A stretch of 64,000 nucleotides of DNA from Bacteroidales bacterium (lineage in GTDB: Bacteria; Bacteroidota; Bacteroidia; Bacteroidales; WCHB1-69): positions 175,678 to 239,677 of the forward strand of contig JAGCUN010000035.1 of assembly GCA_017962845.1 (NCBI GenBank), written 5' to 3'. The translations under genes were made by a program, and so were the position numbers. Numbering within the stretch: the first letter of the stretch is position 1; each line of letters starts with the position of its first letter. The notes beneath the pieces were generated by a model. That model made no database searches and was not told where the DNA came from. It was given only the letters and a program-made list of their open reading frames with translations. Positions 45,482 to 53,610 of the stretch are shown one piece after another.

Positions 45482-46759
45482 TTAGTTGAGTTTTTGCAGC
45501 CAGGAGTTGGGGTTGAGATATTCTTTCCCTTTGGTGATGAAGAATGAGAGTTCGTAAGTGCCAGAGGATGATTTCTTTGCCACCGTACCGATTTTCTGTC
45601 CGGTGGTTACTTCTTGTCCGACCTTGACGGTGACGCCGGTGACATTTTGGTAGGTGGTGAGGTATTCGCCATGGCGGATGATGATGAAGTAGGTGCCCTC
45701 GAAGTTGCGGATGGTGGAGACGGTTCCTTTGAAGACGGCCTTGACATCTGCATTGGCATGTGTGAGGAGCTCAATTCCGTTATTGTATAGGGTGACGGAG
45801 GGGGCGTCGGGGTGCTGGTAGGTGCCGTAGTCAAGAGTCTTGGCGCATGCGGAGACAGGCCATGGGAGTTTCCCTTTGTTGCTGGCGAAACTGTTGCTGA
45901 GCTGCTGTTCGGCTGGGGTGAGCACAATGGTGGGGGTGGAGGACTTTCCGCCCGTCTTGCCGCTGCTGGTGGAACCGGACTTGCCGCCCGACTTGTTGCT
46001 GTTTGCCTTTTGTTTTGCGGCAGCTGCAGCTATTTCCTCATCGATGGCTTTCTTGATGGCGGCATCGAGGCGTCCTTTCTCCTGCTGTTTTTTCTTGATC
46101 TCGGCCACAAGGTTCGACTCTTTTTTGTTGAGTTCCTTGGAGAGTTTCTCGACCTCCCGTCTCTGCTGTTGCTGCTTGGCGTTGGTGGTCTCTTGCTCGC
46201 GCATCACATTCTGTTTTTCATTCTCGATGAGCGTGAGTTCTTCGCATTTTTTTTCAATTTTCTGACGCGTATCGGTGATTTCAGCTACTTTTTGTTGCAC
46301 GCTTTTCGAGTATTCGGCATAAAAGTGTATCCTGCGGAACATGGCGGAGTAGTCCTCGGCGGAGAGAATGAAGAGCAGAGGGTCGTTTTGCCTCCTGTAT
46401 TTGAAGGTGTTATAGACCACACGGGCATAGTCTTCGCGGAGGTATGTGAGTTTGCGATTGAGACGGGATGCCTCGTTCTCGTTCTGACGGCGCTCATCGG
46501 CGAGCAAGTCGATTTCATTTTGCAGCTCCGTCATGTACATTTCACGAGTGGCAATCTGGTCGCGGAGCACGCACAACTGCTGCTGTGAGGCCTTCTTGTT
46601 TTTTCGTGTCTCGTCAAGCAGTTTTTGCTTTTTGTTGATTTCGGTCTGTATCTTCTGTTTGTCCTTCTTCAGCTGGTCGCTCTTCTTGCTTTGCGCTACG
46701 AGTCCGCAGTAGGTCAGCGAGAAAAGTGAGAAGATGAGTAGAATCCAAATTTTCTTCAT
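45482..46759 (-). CDS. EnvC-like murein hydrolase activator (degenerate M23 domain)
   Basis: Periplasmic coiled-coil protein that activates cell-wall amidases at division. It has a signal peptide (MKKIWILLIFSLFSLTYCGL), a long coiled coil at about 25-255 (QIQTEINKKQKLLDETRKNK), a Ser/Gly/Lys linker (SNKSGGKSGSTSSGKTGGKS) and a C-terminal LytM fold (about 300-425). The LytM zinc ligands are not all present: the first motif reads GIELLTHANADVKAVFKG without the usual HxnD, so I infer an activator rather than an active endopeptidase. I start at the ATG at 46759, dropping an upstream MVKKSY extension. Confidence 0.87.
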   Translation of the reverse strand: MKKIWILLIFSLFSLTYCGLVAQSKKSDQLKKDKQKIQTEINKKQKLLDETRKNKKASQQQLCVLRDQIATREMYMTELQNEIDLLADERRQNENEASRLNRKLTYLREDYARVVYNTFKYRRQNDPLLFILSAEDYSAMFRRIHFYAEYSKSVQQKVAEITDTRQKIEKKCEELTLIENEKQNVMREQETTNAKQQQQRREVEKLSKELNKKESNLVAEIKKKQQEKGRLDAAIKKAIDEEIAAAAAKQKANSNKSGGKSGSTSSGKTGGKSSTPTIVLTPAEQQLSNSFASNKGKLPWPVSACAKTLDYGTYQHPDAPSVTLYNNGIELLTHANADVKAVFKGTVSTIRNFEGTYFIIIRHGEYLTTYQNVTGVTVKVGQEVTTGQKIGTVAKKSSSGTYELSFFITKGKEYLNPNSWLQKLN

Positions 46760-46805
46760 ATATGATTTCTTAACCAATGTTATTAATACCCAATTTTACA
46801 ATTTA

Positions 46806-46813
46806 CAAAGGTA
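46806..46813 (-). promoter_or_regulatory. -7 box upstream of envC
   Basis: TACCTTTG on the minus strand, 47 bases before the envC ATG, in the divergent gap shared with pssA. No strong -33 box is seen. Confidence 0.45.
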
Positions 46814-46881
46814 AAACTATTTGTATCATATTTTTATTGCGATTCCTGATTTTTTTGCACAATTCATTGTGAAAAAAGATG

Positions 46882-46889
46882 TATTTTTG
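46882..46889 (+). promoter_or_regulatory. -7 box upstream of pssA
   Basis: TATTTTTG on the plus strand, 17 bases before the ATG at 46906. It supports that start over an upstream in-frame ATG at 46879, which would lie before the promoter box. The nearest TTTG (46854) is 24 bases upstream of it, a little long. Confidence 0.5.
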
Positions 46890-46905
46890 CAGCAAATTTC
46901 TATGG

Positions 46906-47628
46906 ATGAAAAAGCACGTTCCTAACCTCATCACCAGCTGCAATTTGGTCTCTGGCTGTCTGTCGATTCTGTTTGCCACGCGGGGCATGTTGGATGTGGC
47001 CTCCCTGCTGATTTTGCTGTCGGCCACCTTCGACTTTTTCGACGGTTTCTCAGCTCGTATGCTGAAGGTGCAGTCGCCGATGGGCGTGGATATGGACTCT
47101 TTGGCGGATGTCGTATCCTTCGGTGTCGCTCCTACGACCATCGTGTTCGTATTCCTGACGCAGTTGGTGGACACGCTTTCGCCGGCGCTTCGCGACAGTT
47201 GGGTGCACCTGCTGCCGTTCTGCGTCTTTGTGGTCCCCGCCATGTCGGCCTTCCGTCTCGCCAAGTTCAACCACGACGAGCGACAACATGAGGAGTTTCG
47301 CGGACTGGCCACCCCCGCCAACGCGCTTTTTATCGGCTTCCTCCACTTCTCGGCACGCTCCATTCCGCTCTTCAGCAACTTCTGGGTGGTGCTGACTCTC
47401 GTGCTCATTTTTGCCGTGTTGCTGGTGACCGACCTTCCCATGTTCTCGCTCAAATTCAAGAATTTGCGCTTTAAGGAAAATTTGGTCCGCTACATCTTCC
47501 TGCTGATTGCTGCCGTACTTCTTCTCATTTTCCGACTCGGTGCTTGTCCGATTATTATCTTGGTCTATATCTTTACTTCTCTGATACTTATACCCATCAA
47601 TCATTTCAAACATACGGCCCATGAATAA
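46906..47628 (+). CDS. pssA: CDP-diacylglycerol-serine O-phosphatidyltransferase
   Basis: Makes phosphatidylserine, the precursor of phosphatidylethanolamine, in the inner membrane. The CDP-alcohol phosphotransferase signature is complete: FDFFDGFSAR, then MGVDMDSLADVVSFG, giving all the metal-binding Asp residues. About seven membrane helices follow. The start at 46906 (MKKHVPNLITSCNLVSGCLS) gives 240 residues and matches the usual PssA N-terminus. It overlaps the LOG gene by 8 bases. Confidence 0.94.
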   Translation: MKKHVPNLITSCNLVSGCLSILFATRGMLDVASLLILLSATFDFFDGFSARMLKVQSPMGVDMDSLADVVSFGVAPTTIVFVFLTQLVDTLSPALRDSWVHLLPFCVFVVPAMSAFRLAKFNHDERQHEEFRGLATPANALFIGFLHFSARSIPLFSNFWVVLTLVLIFAVLLVTDLPMFSLKFKNLRFKENLVRYIFLLIAAVLLLIFRLGACPIIILVYIFTSLILIPINHFKHTAHE

Positions 47629-48229
47629 ACCTCACATTCGCTCTATCGCTCTTTTTTGTGGTTCAACTGCCGGGCATGATGTTCGGTACCGCAACCTTGC
47701 CGCCGAGTTGGGGCGGCAGTGCGCGAGCCGTGGCGTGACGCTTTACTATGGCGGAGCGAAAATAGGACTGATGGGAGCTGCCGCCGAGACCGCCCTCGCT
47801 GGCGGAGGCCGTGTGGTGGGAGTGATTCCCGATTTCTTTTCCGGCGATGCCGTTGTGGCACAGAATATTACCGAGCAGATCTGGGTCAAGTCGATGAGTG
47901 AACGCAAACAGACGCTGGAACGCTTGGCCGATGCCTTTGTGGTGCTTCCCGGCGCTTTCGGCACTATGGACGAGCTCTTCGAGGTGCTTACCGACGCCCA
48001 GCTTGGCCTCCATCGGAAGCCTATTGTCGTGCTGAATGCTTTCGGCTACTATGACCATCTGATCAAACAATTGGAAATGTTTGAAAAAGAAGGATTTCTG
48101 AGAACTTTCCACAGCGGTTTGCTCCTCATTGCCACGAGTGTGGGGGAGGTCTTTACGGCCGTGGAAAACTTCTCCTATTCCAATGATCCGGCTTGGTTAG
48201 AGAAATATATGAGACTCAATAAACGCTAA
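47621..48229 (+). CDS. LOG family protein (cytokinin riboside monophosphate phosphoribohydrolase-like)
   Basis: A 202-residue Rossmann-fold LOG protein, predicted to cleave nucleoside monophosphates to base and ribose 5-phosphate. It has SIALFCGSTAGHDVRYRNLA, YYGGAKIGLMGAAAETALAG and SMSERKQTLERLADAFVVLP. The active-site motif, normally PGGxGTxxE, reads PGAFGTMDE here, so the second Gly is Ala. It starts 8 bases inside pssA and is followed 9 bases later by the membrane-protein gene. Confidence 0.88.
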   Translation: MNKPHIRSIALFCGSTAGHDVRYRNLAAELGRQCASRGVTLYYGGAKIGLMGAAAETALAGGGRVVGVIPDFFSGDAVVAQNITEQIWVKSMSERKQTLERLADAFVVLPGAFGTMDELFEVLTDAQLGLHRKPIVVLNAFGYYDHLIKQLEMFEKEGFLRTFHSGLLLIATSVGEVFTAVENFSYSNDPAWLEKYMRLNKR

Positions 48230-48238
48230 TTTTCAAAT

Positions 48239-48919
48239 ATGAAGAAAAGTGATATTATAACTATTGTGTGTGTGGCTGCTGTGGTGGCCCTATTTGCCTT
48301 TGTGCCCTGTGTAATGGATGGCTTCAAGGATGCTACGCGTGAGCATGGCATGATCATGAGTTTCTTCAAATTCGCCATTCTCGCTACTTTTGGCGAAATG
48401 CTGGCACATCGCATCCGCACGGGCAGTTATTACGAGAAAGGTTTCGGTATTCTCCCCCGTATGTTGGTTTGGGGTATCTTGGGTATGGGCATCGCCATGT
48501 CGATGAAGATTTTCACGGTGGGTACCATCGGTTTCCTTTCGTATCTTGGTCTGGACAAGGCGCCGATTTGGTTTGCTGGCGGTCTTTCATGGGGTAAGGT
48601 GCTGGTGGCCTTCTGTATCAGTGTGCTGATGAACAGCATCTTTGCGCCAGTGTTCATGACTTTGCACAAAATCACCGACATCCATATTCAGGAGACGGGC
48701 GGCTCGTTGATTCGTTTCTTCAGGCCCATTCCCATCGGCGACATCATGGCGCACAAGATCAACTGGGAAGTGCAGTGGGGGTTTGTTTTCAAGAAAACCA
48801 TCCCGCTTTTCTGGTATCCCGCGCATACCATCACTTTCCTGTTGCCTGCCGACTTCCAGGTGCTTTTCGCAGCCTTCTTGGGCGTGGTGTTAGGATTGAT
48901 TTTAAGCATAAAAAAATAG
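48239..48919 (+). CDS. Mpv17/PMP22-like integral membrane protein
   Basis: A 226-residue membrane protein with about five hydrophobic segments. The C-terminal part (FKKTIPLFWYPAHTITFLLP then DFQVLFAAFLGVVLGLILS) aligns with the signature of Mpv17/PMP22 proteins (W.WP..Q..NF..VP....V.F), a family best known from mitochondrial and peroxisomal membranes. That match is by pattern memory only. Residues at the family's WPxxQ are YPAHT here. The role is unknown. It sits between the LOG gene and lpdA. Confidence 0.55.
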   Translation: MKKSDIITIVCVAAVVALFAFVPCVMDGFKDATREHGMIMSFFKFAILATFGEMLAHRIRTGSYYEKGFGILPRMLVWGILGMGIAMSMKIFTVGTIGFLSYLGLDKAPIWFAGGLSWGKVLVAFCISVLMNSIFAPVFMTLHKITDIHIQETGGSLIRFFRPIPIGDIMAHKINWEVQWGFVFKKTIPLFWYPAHTITFLLPADFQVLFAAFLGVVLGLILSIKK

Positions 48920-48954
48920 AAATTCATATTAAGTCAAATTAAACATAAAATCAA

Positions 48955-50346
48955 ATGAATTACGATGTTATCGTTATCGGGAGCGGTCCCGGAGGTTATG
49001 TGGCGGCCATCCGTGCCAGCCAGTTAGGAATGAAGACGGCCGTGATTGAAGCCGGCGAACTGGGCGGTATCTGCCTCAATTGGGGCTGTATTCCCACCAA
49101 GGCTTTGCTGAAGTCGGCACAGGTATATAATTATATGAAACATGCCGAAAATTACGGCATTAAGCTCGATGCACCGGCCCAACCCGACTTTGAGGCCATC
49201 GTGCGCCGCAGCCGTGGCGTAGCAGAAGCCATGAGCAAGGGCGTTCAGTTCCTGCTGAAGAAGAACAACGTGGAGGTCATTGAGGGATTTGCCACTTTGA
49301 CGGCCGACCGTAAGGTGCAGGTTTTCAAAGAAGAAGGTACCGTAACTTACGAAGCCCAACATATCATCTTGGCAACCGGCGCACACTCCAAGGAACTGCC
49401 GCACATCAAGCAGGATGGCGAGAAGGTGATCGGTTACCGCATGGCCCTCACCCTGCCCAAACTTCCCGAATCGATGGTGGTGATGGGCTCGGGTGCTATC
49501 GGCAGCGAGTTCGCCCATTTCTATTCCTCCCTCGGCACGAAAGTCACTATCGTGGAGTTCCTACCTAACCTCGTACCCGTTGAGGATGAGGAGGTTTCCA
49601 AGCAGCTGGAGCGTTGCTTCCGTAAAAACGGCGTGAAAGTGATGACCTCCTCTTCCGTGGAAAGCGTAGATACTGCCGGCGAAAAATGCAAGGTGACGGT
49701 CAAGGATGCCAAGGGTAAAATTACTGAAATTGAATGCGATATCGTTTTGTCAGCCGTCGGCGTGGTGACCAACATCGAAGGTATTGGTTTGGAGAAGTTA
49801 GGCATCCAGACAGAGCGCGGCAAGGTGGTGGTGGACGAATACTACCGCACCAGCTGCGAGGGCGTATATGCTATCGGAGACATCGTGCCCGGTCCGGCCC
49901 TCGCGCACGTGGCCTCCCACGAGGCATTGGTCTGCGTGGAGAAAATCGCCGGTCTGAATCCTGTTCCCGTTGACTACGCCAACATTCCGGGCTGCACCTA
50001 CACCACTCCCGAAATCGCCTCTGTGGGTTTGACCGAGAAGAAGGCGCTGGAGGCTGGTTACGAGTTGCGTATCGGCAAGTTCCCCTTCACCGCATCGGGC
50101 AAAGCCACCGCATCAGGCAGCCGCGATGGTATGATTAAGATTATCTTTGACAAAAAGACGGATGAAATCTTGGGCTGCCACATGATTGGCGAAAATGTCA
50201 CCGAGATGGTCTCCGGCATTGTGCTTGCCCGTCAGCAGCATGTGAAAGGTCCCGAACTGATTCATGCTGTGCATCCGCATCCTACTCTTTCAGAGGCTAT
50301 TATGGAGGCTGCTGCCGCCGCTTACGAAGAGTGCGTACACCTTTAA
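48955..50346 (+). CDS. lpdA: Dihydrolipoyl dehydrogenase
   Basis: E3 component that reoxidises dihydrolipoamide in 2-oxoacid dehydrogenase or glycine cleavage complexes. The 463 residues have the FAD motif VIGSGPGGYVAAIRASQLGM, the redox disulphide GGICLNWGCIPTKALL, an NAD-binding VMGSGAIGSEFAHFYSSLGT, and the C-terminal catalytic AVHPHPTLSEAIMEA. No E1 or E2 gene lies nearby. kal follows 52 bases later, but no biochemical link between the two is evident. Confidence 0.96.
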   Translation: MNYDVIVIGSGPGGYVAAIRASQLGMKTAVIEAGELGGICLNWGCIPTKALLKSAQVYNYMKHAENYGIKLDAPAQPDFEAIVRRSRGVAEAMSKGVQFLLKKNNVEVIEGFATLTADRKVQVFKEEGTVTYEAQHIILATGAHSKELPHIKQDGEKVIGYRMALTLPKLPESMVVMGSGAIGSEFAHFYSSLGTKVTIVEFLPNLVPVEDEEVSKQLERCFRKNGVKVMTSSSVESVDTAGEKCKVTVKDAKGKITEIECDIVLSAVGVVTNIEGIGLEKLGIQTERGKVVVDEYYRTSCEGVYAIGDIVPGPALAHVASHEALVCVEKIAGLNPVPVDYANIPGCTYTTPEIASVGLTEKKALEAGYELRIGKFPFTASGKATASGSRDGMIKIIFDKKTDEILGCHMIGENVTEMVSGIVLARQQHVKGPELIHAVHPHPTLSEAIMEAAAAAYEECVHL

Positions 50347-50398
50347 TCTTCAAATCTTAGAATTTCAAATCATCAAATCTTAAAATAATAATTGTACT

Positions 50399-50791
50399 AT
50401 GAACGCAAAATCAATGATCAGAGTTAGAATGAGCGCAGGCGATGCTCATTATGGTGGAAATTTGGTGGACGGGGCCCACATGCTGGCCATTTTCGGCGAT
50501 GTGGCTACCGAGCTGCTCATCATCCAGGATGGTGATGAGGGACTTTTCTGCGCCTACGACAATGTGGAGTTCTTGGCTCCTGTACATGCTGGCGACTTCA
50601 TCGAGGCTGTTGGTGAAATCACCCATGTTGGCAACACCAGCCGTAAGATGGTGTTCGAGGCCCGCAAGGTCATCACCCCCCGCACCGACATTTCCGACTC
50701 GGCTGCCGACGTGCTCGAAGAGCCCATCGTGGTTTGCCGCGCTTCCGGCACTTGTGTCACTCCGAAACAGTGCCAGCGCAAAAACAAATAG
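50399..50791 (+). CDS. kal: 3-aminobutyryl-CoA ammonia-lyase
   Basis: Kal removes ammonia from L-3-aminobutyryl-CoA to give crotonyl-CoA (EC 4.3.1.14), a late step of anaerobic lysine fermentation to butyrate. The 130 residues match the hot-dog Kal family closely by recall: [80 protein letters not shown] and [20 protein letters not shown]. No other lysine-pathway gene (kamA, kamD/E, kdd, kce) is in the window. A terminator-like hairpin follows, so kal ends the pssA-LOG-lpdA stretch. Confidence 0.87.
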   Translation: MNAKSMIRVRMSAGDAHYGGNLVDGAHMLAIFGDVATELLIIQDGDEGLFCAYDNVEFLAPVHAGDFIEAVGEITHVGNTSRKMVFEARKVITPRTDISDSAADVLEEPIVVCRASGTCVTPKQCQRKNK

Positions 50792-50819
50792 TCGGATTCT
50801 ATTACAGAAATTCGTATGG

Positions 50820-50852
50820 ACCACCGCCGATCATTCGTCGCGGTGGTTTTTT
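50820..50852 (+). terminator. Rho-independent terminator after kal
   Basis: Arms ACCACCGC (50820-50827) and GCGGTGGT (50840-50847) around a 12-base loop, followed by a T-run. It ends the plus-strand transcript and overlaps the stop of the convergent ruvC. Confidence 0.8.
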
Positions 50853-51429
50853 ATTTCTGGATGATGCGGTCTTGGTTCTGGGTGAGGAAGGCCGCCCAGC
50901 TGTTGGCTTTCGCCTTGCCGCCCTCGCCGAAGCTGACACGGTTTTGCAGATGGTGGCATACGGCCACCGCCAACGCGTCGGTGGCGTCCAAGAGGTTGCT
51001 TTCGTTGGTGAAATCGTACATGCGGTGCAACATGGCGGCCACCTGCTCTTTCGAGGCAGCCCCTTTGCCCGTGATGGCCTGTTTCACACGGCGTGGAGTG
51101 TATTCAAACACCTGTAGTCCTGCGTGGAGACACGCCCCCATCACTACACCCTGCGCACGACCTAACTTCAGCATCGACTGCGGATTTTTTCCATAAAAAG
51201 GCTCTTCAATAGCCAATATATCAGGATGATACTTTTCGATAAGCTGACTCGCGCTGTCATAGATGAGGGTGAGTTTGGTGCTTTGGTCTGCGGTGCGGGG
51301 CATCTTCACCACACCAATCTCCACGATGCTGCTATTCCGGACATGCGTTCTCAAAAGGGCAAATCCCATGACGTTGGTGCCGGGGTCGATGCCGAGAATC
51401 GTTTGGTCGTGGAGCATTTCGGTGGGCAT
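50851..51429 (-). CDS. ruvC: Holliday junction resolvase RuvC
   Basis: Cuts Holliday junctions with RuvAB in recombination repair. The 192-residue RNase H-like endonuclease shows the four acidic residues in ILGIDPGTNVMG, LAIEEPFYGKN and LDATDALAVAVCHH. RGGxK-like resolvase features are normal. The start could be 51429 (MPTEMLHDQ) or the ATG at 51417. It is the last gene of the TPR/barrel/retropepsin operon, 5 bases downstream of retropepsin. Confidence 0.95.
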   Translation of the reverse strand: MPTEMLHDQTILGIDPGTNVMGFALLRTHVRNSSIVEIGVVKMPRTADQSTKLTLIYDSASQLIEKYHPDILAIEEPFYGKNPQSMLKLGRAQGVVMGACLHAGLQVFEYTPRRVKQAITGKGAASKEQVAAMLHRMYDFTNESNLLDATDALAVAVCHHLQNRVSFGEGGKAKANSWAAFLTQNQDRIIQK

Positions 51430-51434
51430 GGCTT

Positions 51435-51857
51435 TTACTTTTTTAACGTCAGTTCAAGGGTTTGGTAATTGATAACCGCCTGATATTGGCGAAGAAAATC
51501 GCCGCCGAGGATGCCTTGGATGGGTTTGAAACCGACCGATTGGTACATTTCGCTGACCGCTGACAAATCCAGTACACGCACATCCATCTCCTTGAATTTC
51601 ATGCGGCCGATTTTCAATCCGGAGATATGGATGATGGAGGTCTCAAAATCATTGCCGCCTATCCCCACGTTAATTTCATCGTGACCGACAACAGATGATT
51701 GCTCTTGGAGGGTTTCTTCCACAAATTGGCGGTCGAAGCAGATGTGATTGGCTCCCGTGTCCAACAGAAAGCGAACTGGCTGCCCGTTGACTCTGCCTTT
51801 CACCACCAGATGATACCCTTGTTCATCCAGCTCCCATAACTCCATTTTGGTCACCAT
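51435..51857 (-). CDS. Retropepsin-like aspartic protease
   Basis: A 140-residue single-domain aspartic protease of the retropepsin type, probably active as a dimer. It shows the catalytic motif FLLDTGANHICFD, the flap region VGIGGNDFETSIIHISGLKI, and the closing IQGILGGDFLRQYQAVINYQ. No signal peptide is seen, so it may be cytoplasmic. I start at the ATG at 51857 (or 51845); the longer in-frame reading to 52085 lies in the barrel gene. It is in an operon between the outer-membrane barrel gene and ruvC. Its substrate is unknown. Confidence 0.82.
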   Translation of the reverse strand: MVTKMELWELDEQGYHLVVKGRVNGQPVRFLLDTGANHICFDRQFVEETLQEQSSVVGHDEINVGIGGNDFETSIIHISGLKIGRMKFKEMDVRVLDLSAVSEMYQSVGFKPIQGILGGDFLRQYQAVINYQTLELTLKK

Positions 51858-51868
51858 AGCGAGTGCGG

Positions 51869-53590
51869 TTATTTTCTTTTCTTGGGTTTGCGGATGCTCT
51901 CGTTGCCGAACGAGTATTTCACGCCAACGAGGGCGTTGATGCCCATGTTCGGGAAGTCGTAGTATTTGGTATAATATTGACAACCAATGTTGTTGACGGT
52001 AGCGAATGCTGAGAAATGGTTGTTGATGAGGTATTCGAAGCCGATGCCGAAATCGAGGGTGGGCTTCATGTCGACGGCAGTCCAATGACCTTCTTTAGCG
52101 CTGAAACCGAGACCTTTGCTGAGGAACCCGAGGTTGAAATTTACATCAAACACAAATTTCTCTTTCAAGGTATATCGACCGTCGAAACGGAACTCGAGCA
52201 TGGGTTTGTGGTAGGGGACAGCCTTGTCTTTCAGTACATAAAGCCAGTAGTTGGCATCGAAGGCGAAGCGCAGGTTGGAAAGGATTTCGTAATCAATATT
52301 CAGATTGATATTCAGCACATTACCATTACTGTAGCAGACGTCAAATTGATTCTTGTTTTCGCTGAGAGTATCAATGATGAAGAACTGAAGGTTCTTGGCA
52401 TAGCTATAATGGGCGGAGAGGTTGTAGTTTAGTTTTTTGACGAGATTGCCCTTCACACCACCATATATATTAATATAATGTGTGGTGAAGGCGGCGGTGT
52501 CGAGGTGGGGTTTGAGGAATGGATTCTCGTAGAGCAAATCTTTGAGCGAGTTGTACTGGCAGTTGCCTTTCACGCCTGCGTAGATGTTGAGAATGGAGGG
52601 GATGACACTGAGTTGGAGTTCGGCGATGGGGTAGGCTGTGCCGCCCACTTTGCCGTCGAGTGCGTTGATGATGCCGCCCACACCGAGCAGGATGTGGTAC
52701 TCTTTGATGGTGAAGTGGGCGTAAACTTCTGGATTGAAGAGAAATGCGTTGCGGCTTCCTTTGTAGTCCATATCATCATTGAAGAAATCGAAGTTGATGT
52801 TGGCGCGATAGAGCTGGCTGCCGGTGATCTTGGCCCAGCGGGCGTCGTATGCGAAGAAGGAGGTGAGGCCAATATGGTTTTCCATATCTTTCCAGTTGGT
52901 GTAGAGGAAGTCGTAGTCAAGGCGCACGTCCTGCTTCAACTTGCGGTCTTCCAGCACGTAGTTGGAGGCGATGCCGATACGGGCGTTGAGGTGGTGGAAG
53001 TTGTTCTTGAGAGAATCTGCGTTGTATTCTTTTTCAGGATTGACCTTGAAACCATAGAAGCGGGCGGCCTCGTGGTTGTAGTTGATGGCGCTGTAAAGGG
53101 TTTGGTTCTTGAAGAAATGTTTGAAATTGAGGTGGACGCGGGTGTCGGAGGTGGGATAGTAGGCATACTGCTTCATGAACTTGCCGATGGGTTTGGCCCA
53201 GGAGGAGAAATGATGCACGTTGAGTCCGAAGGAGTTGGGATTGTTGCGGTCGGTCTGGAGATTGTGGAAAGAGAAGTCGAGCAGCGGGGTGATGGGGTAG
53301 CCGAAGCCGACCTTTATGTAGTTGCGGTAGAGCACCTCCTGAATGTCGGGCGATACCTTGTTGTACTCGATGGGGGTGGGGGCGAAGGTGACATCATAGC
53401 GTTGCGGCGTGATGTAGTAGTTGAACTGGACCTTCTCGCTCACGGTGTCGGTCATGTTCGGACTCTCGTTGATTTTCTTGAAGGTTTTCAGCTTGGGCGT
53501 GTACTCCATCTTAATGTAGAAGGTGTCCACTTGTGCGCTGAGGCAGCTGGCGGCCAGTATCAGAAGTGCGGTTGCGATATATTTTTTCAT
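51869..53590 (-). CDS. TonB-receptor-like outer-membrane barrel without plug domain
   Basis: A 573-residue exported beta-barrel protein. The signal peptide is AATALLILAASCLSAQ-like at 1-20. The long barrel follows, with strands such as YRNYIKVGFGYPITPLLDFS, VHLNFKHFFKNQTLYSAINY and FDFGIGFEYLINNHFSAFAT-like sections. It resembles the TonB-dependent receptor-like proteins found beside the TPR gene in many Bacteroidota, but lacks a recognisable plug or TonB box. It ends in a Lys/Arg-rich tail (RKPKKRK). It lies 20 bases below the large TPR gene. Confidence 0.65.
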   Translation of the reverse strand: MKKYIATALLILAASCLSAQVDTFYIKMEYTPKLKTFKKINESPNMTDTVSEKVQFNYYITPQRYDVTFAPTPIEYNKVSPDIQEVLYRNYIKVGFGYPITPLLDFSFHNLQTDRNNPNSFGLNVHHFSSWAKPIGKFMKQYAYYPTSDTRVHLNFKHFFKNQTLYSAINYNHEAARFYGFKVNPEKEYNADSLKNNFHHLNARIGIASNYVLEDRKLKQDVRLDYDFLYTNWKDMENHIGLTSFFAYDARWAKITGSQLYRANINFDFFNDDMDYKGSRNAFLFNPEVYAHFTIKEYHILLGVGGIINALDGKVGGTAYPIAELQLSVIPSILNIYAGVKGNCQYNSLKDLLYENPFLKPHLDTAAFTTHYINIYGGVKGNLVKKLNYNLSAHYSYAKNLQFFIIDTLSENKNQFDVCYSNGNVLNINLNIDYEILSNLRFAFDANYWLYVLKDKAVPYHKPMLEFRFDGRYTLKEKFVFDVNFNLGFLSKGLGFSAKEGHWTAVDMKPTLDFGIGFEYLINNHFSAFATVNNIGCQYYTKYYDFPNMGINALVGVKYSFGNESIRKPKKRK

Positions 53591-53610
53591 TGCTGTGATG
53601 TTTTACAAGG

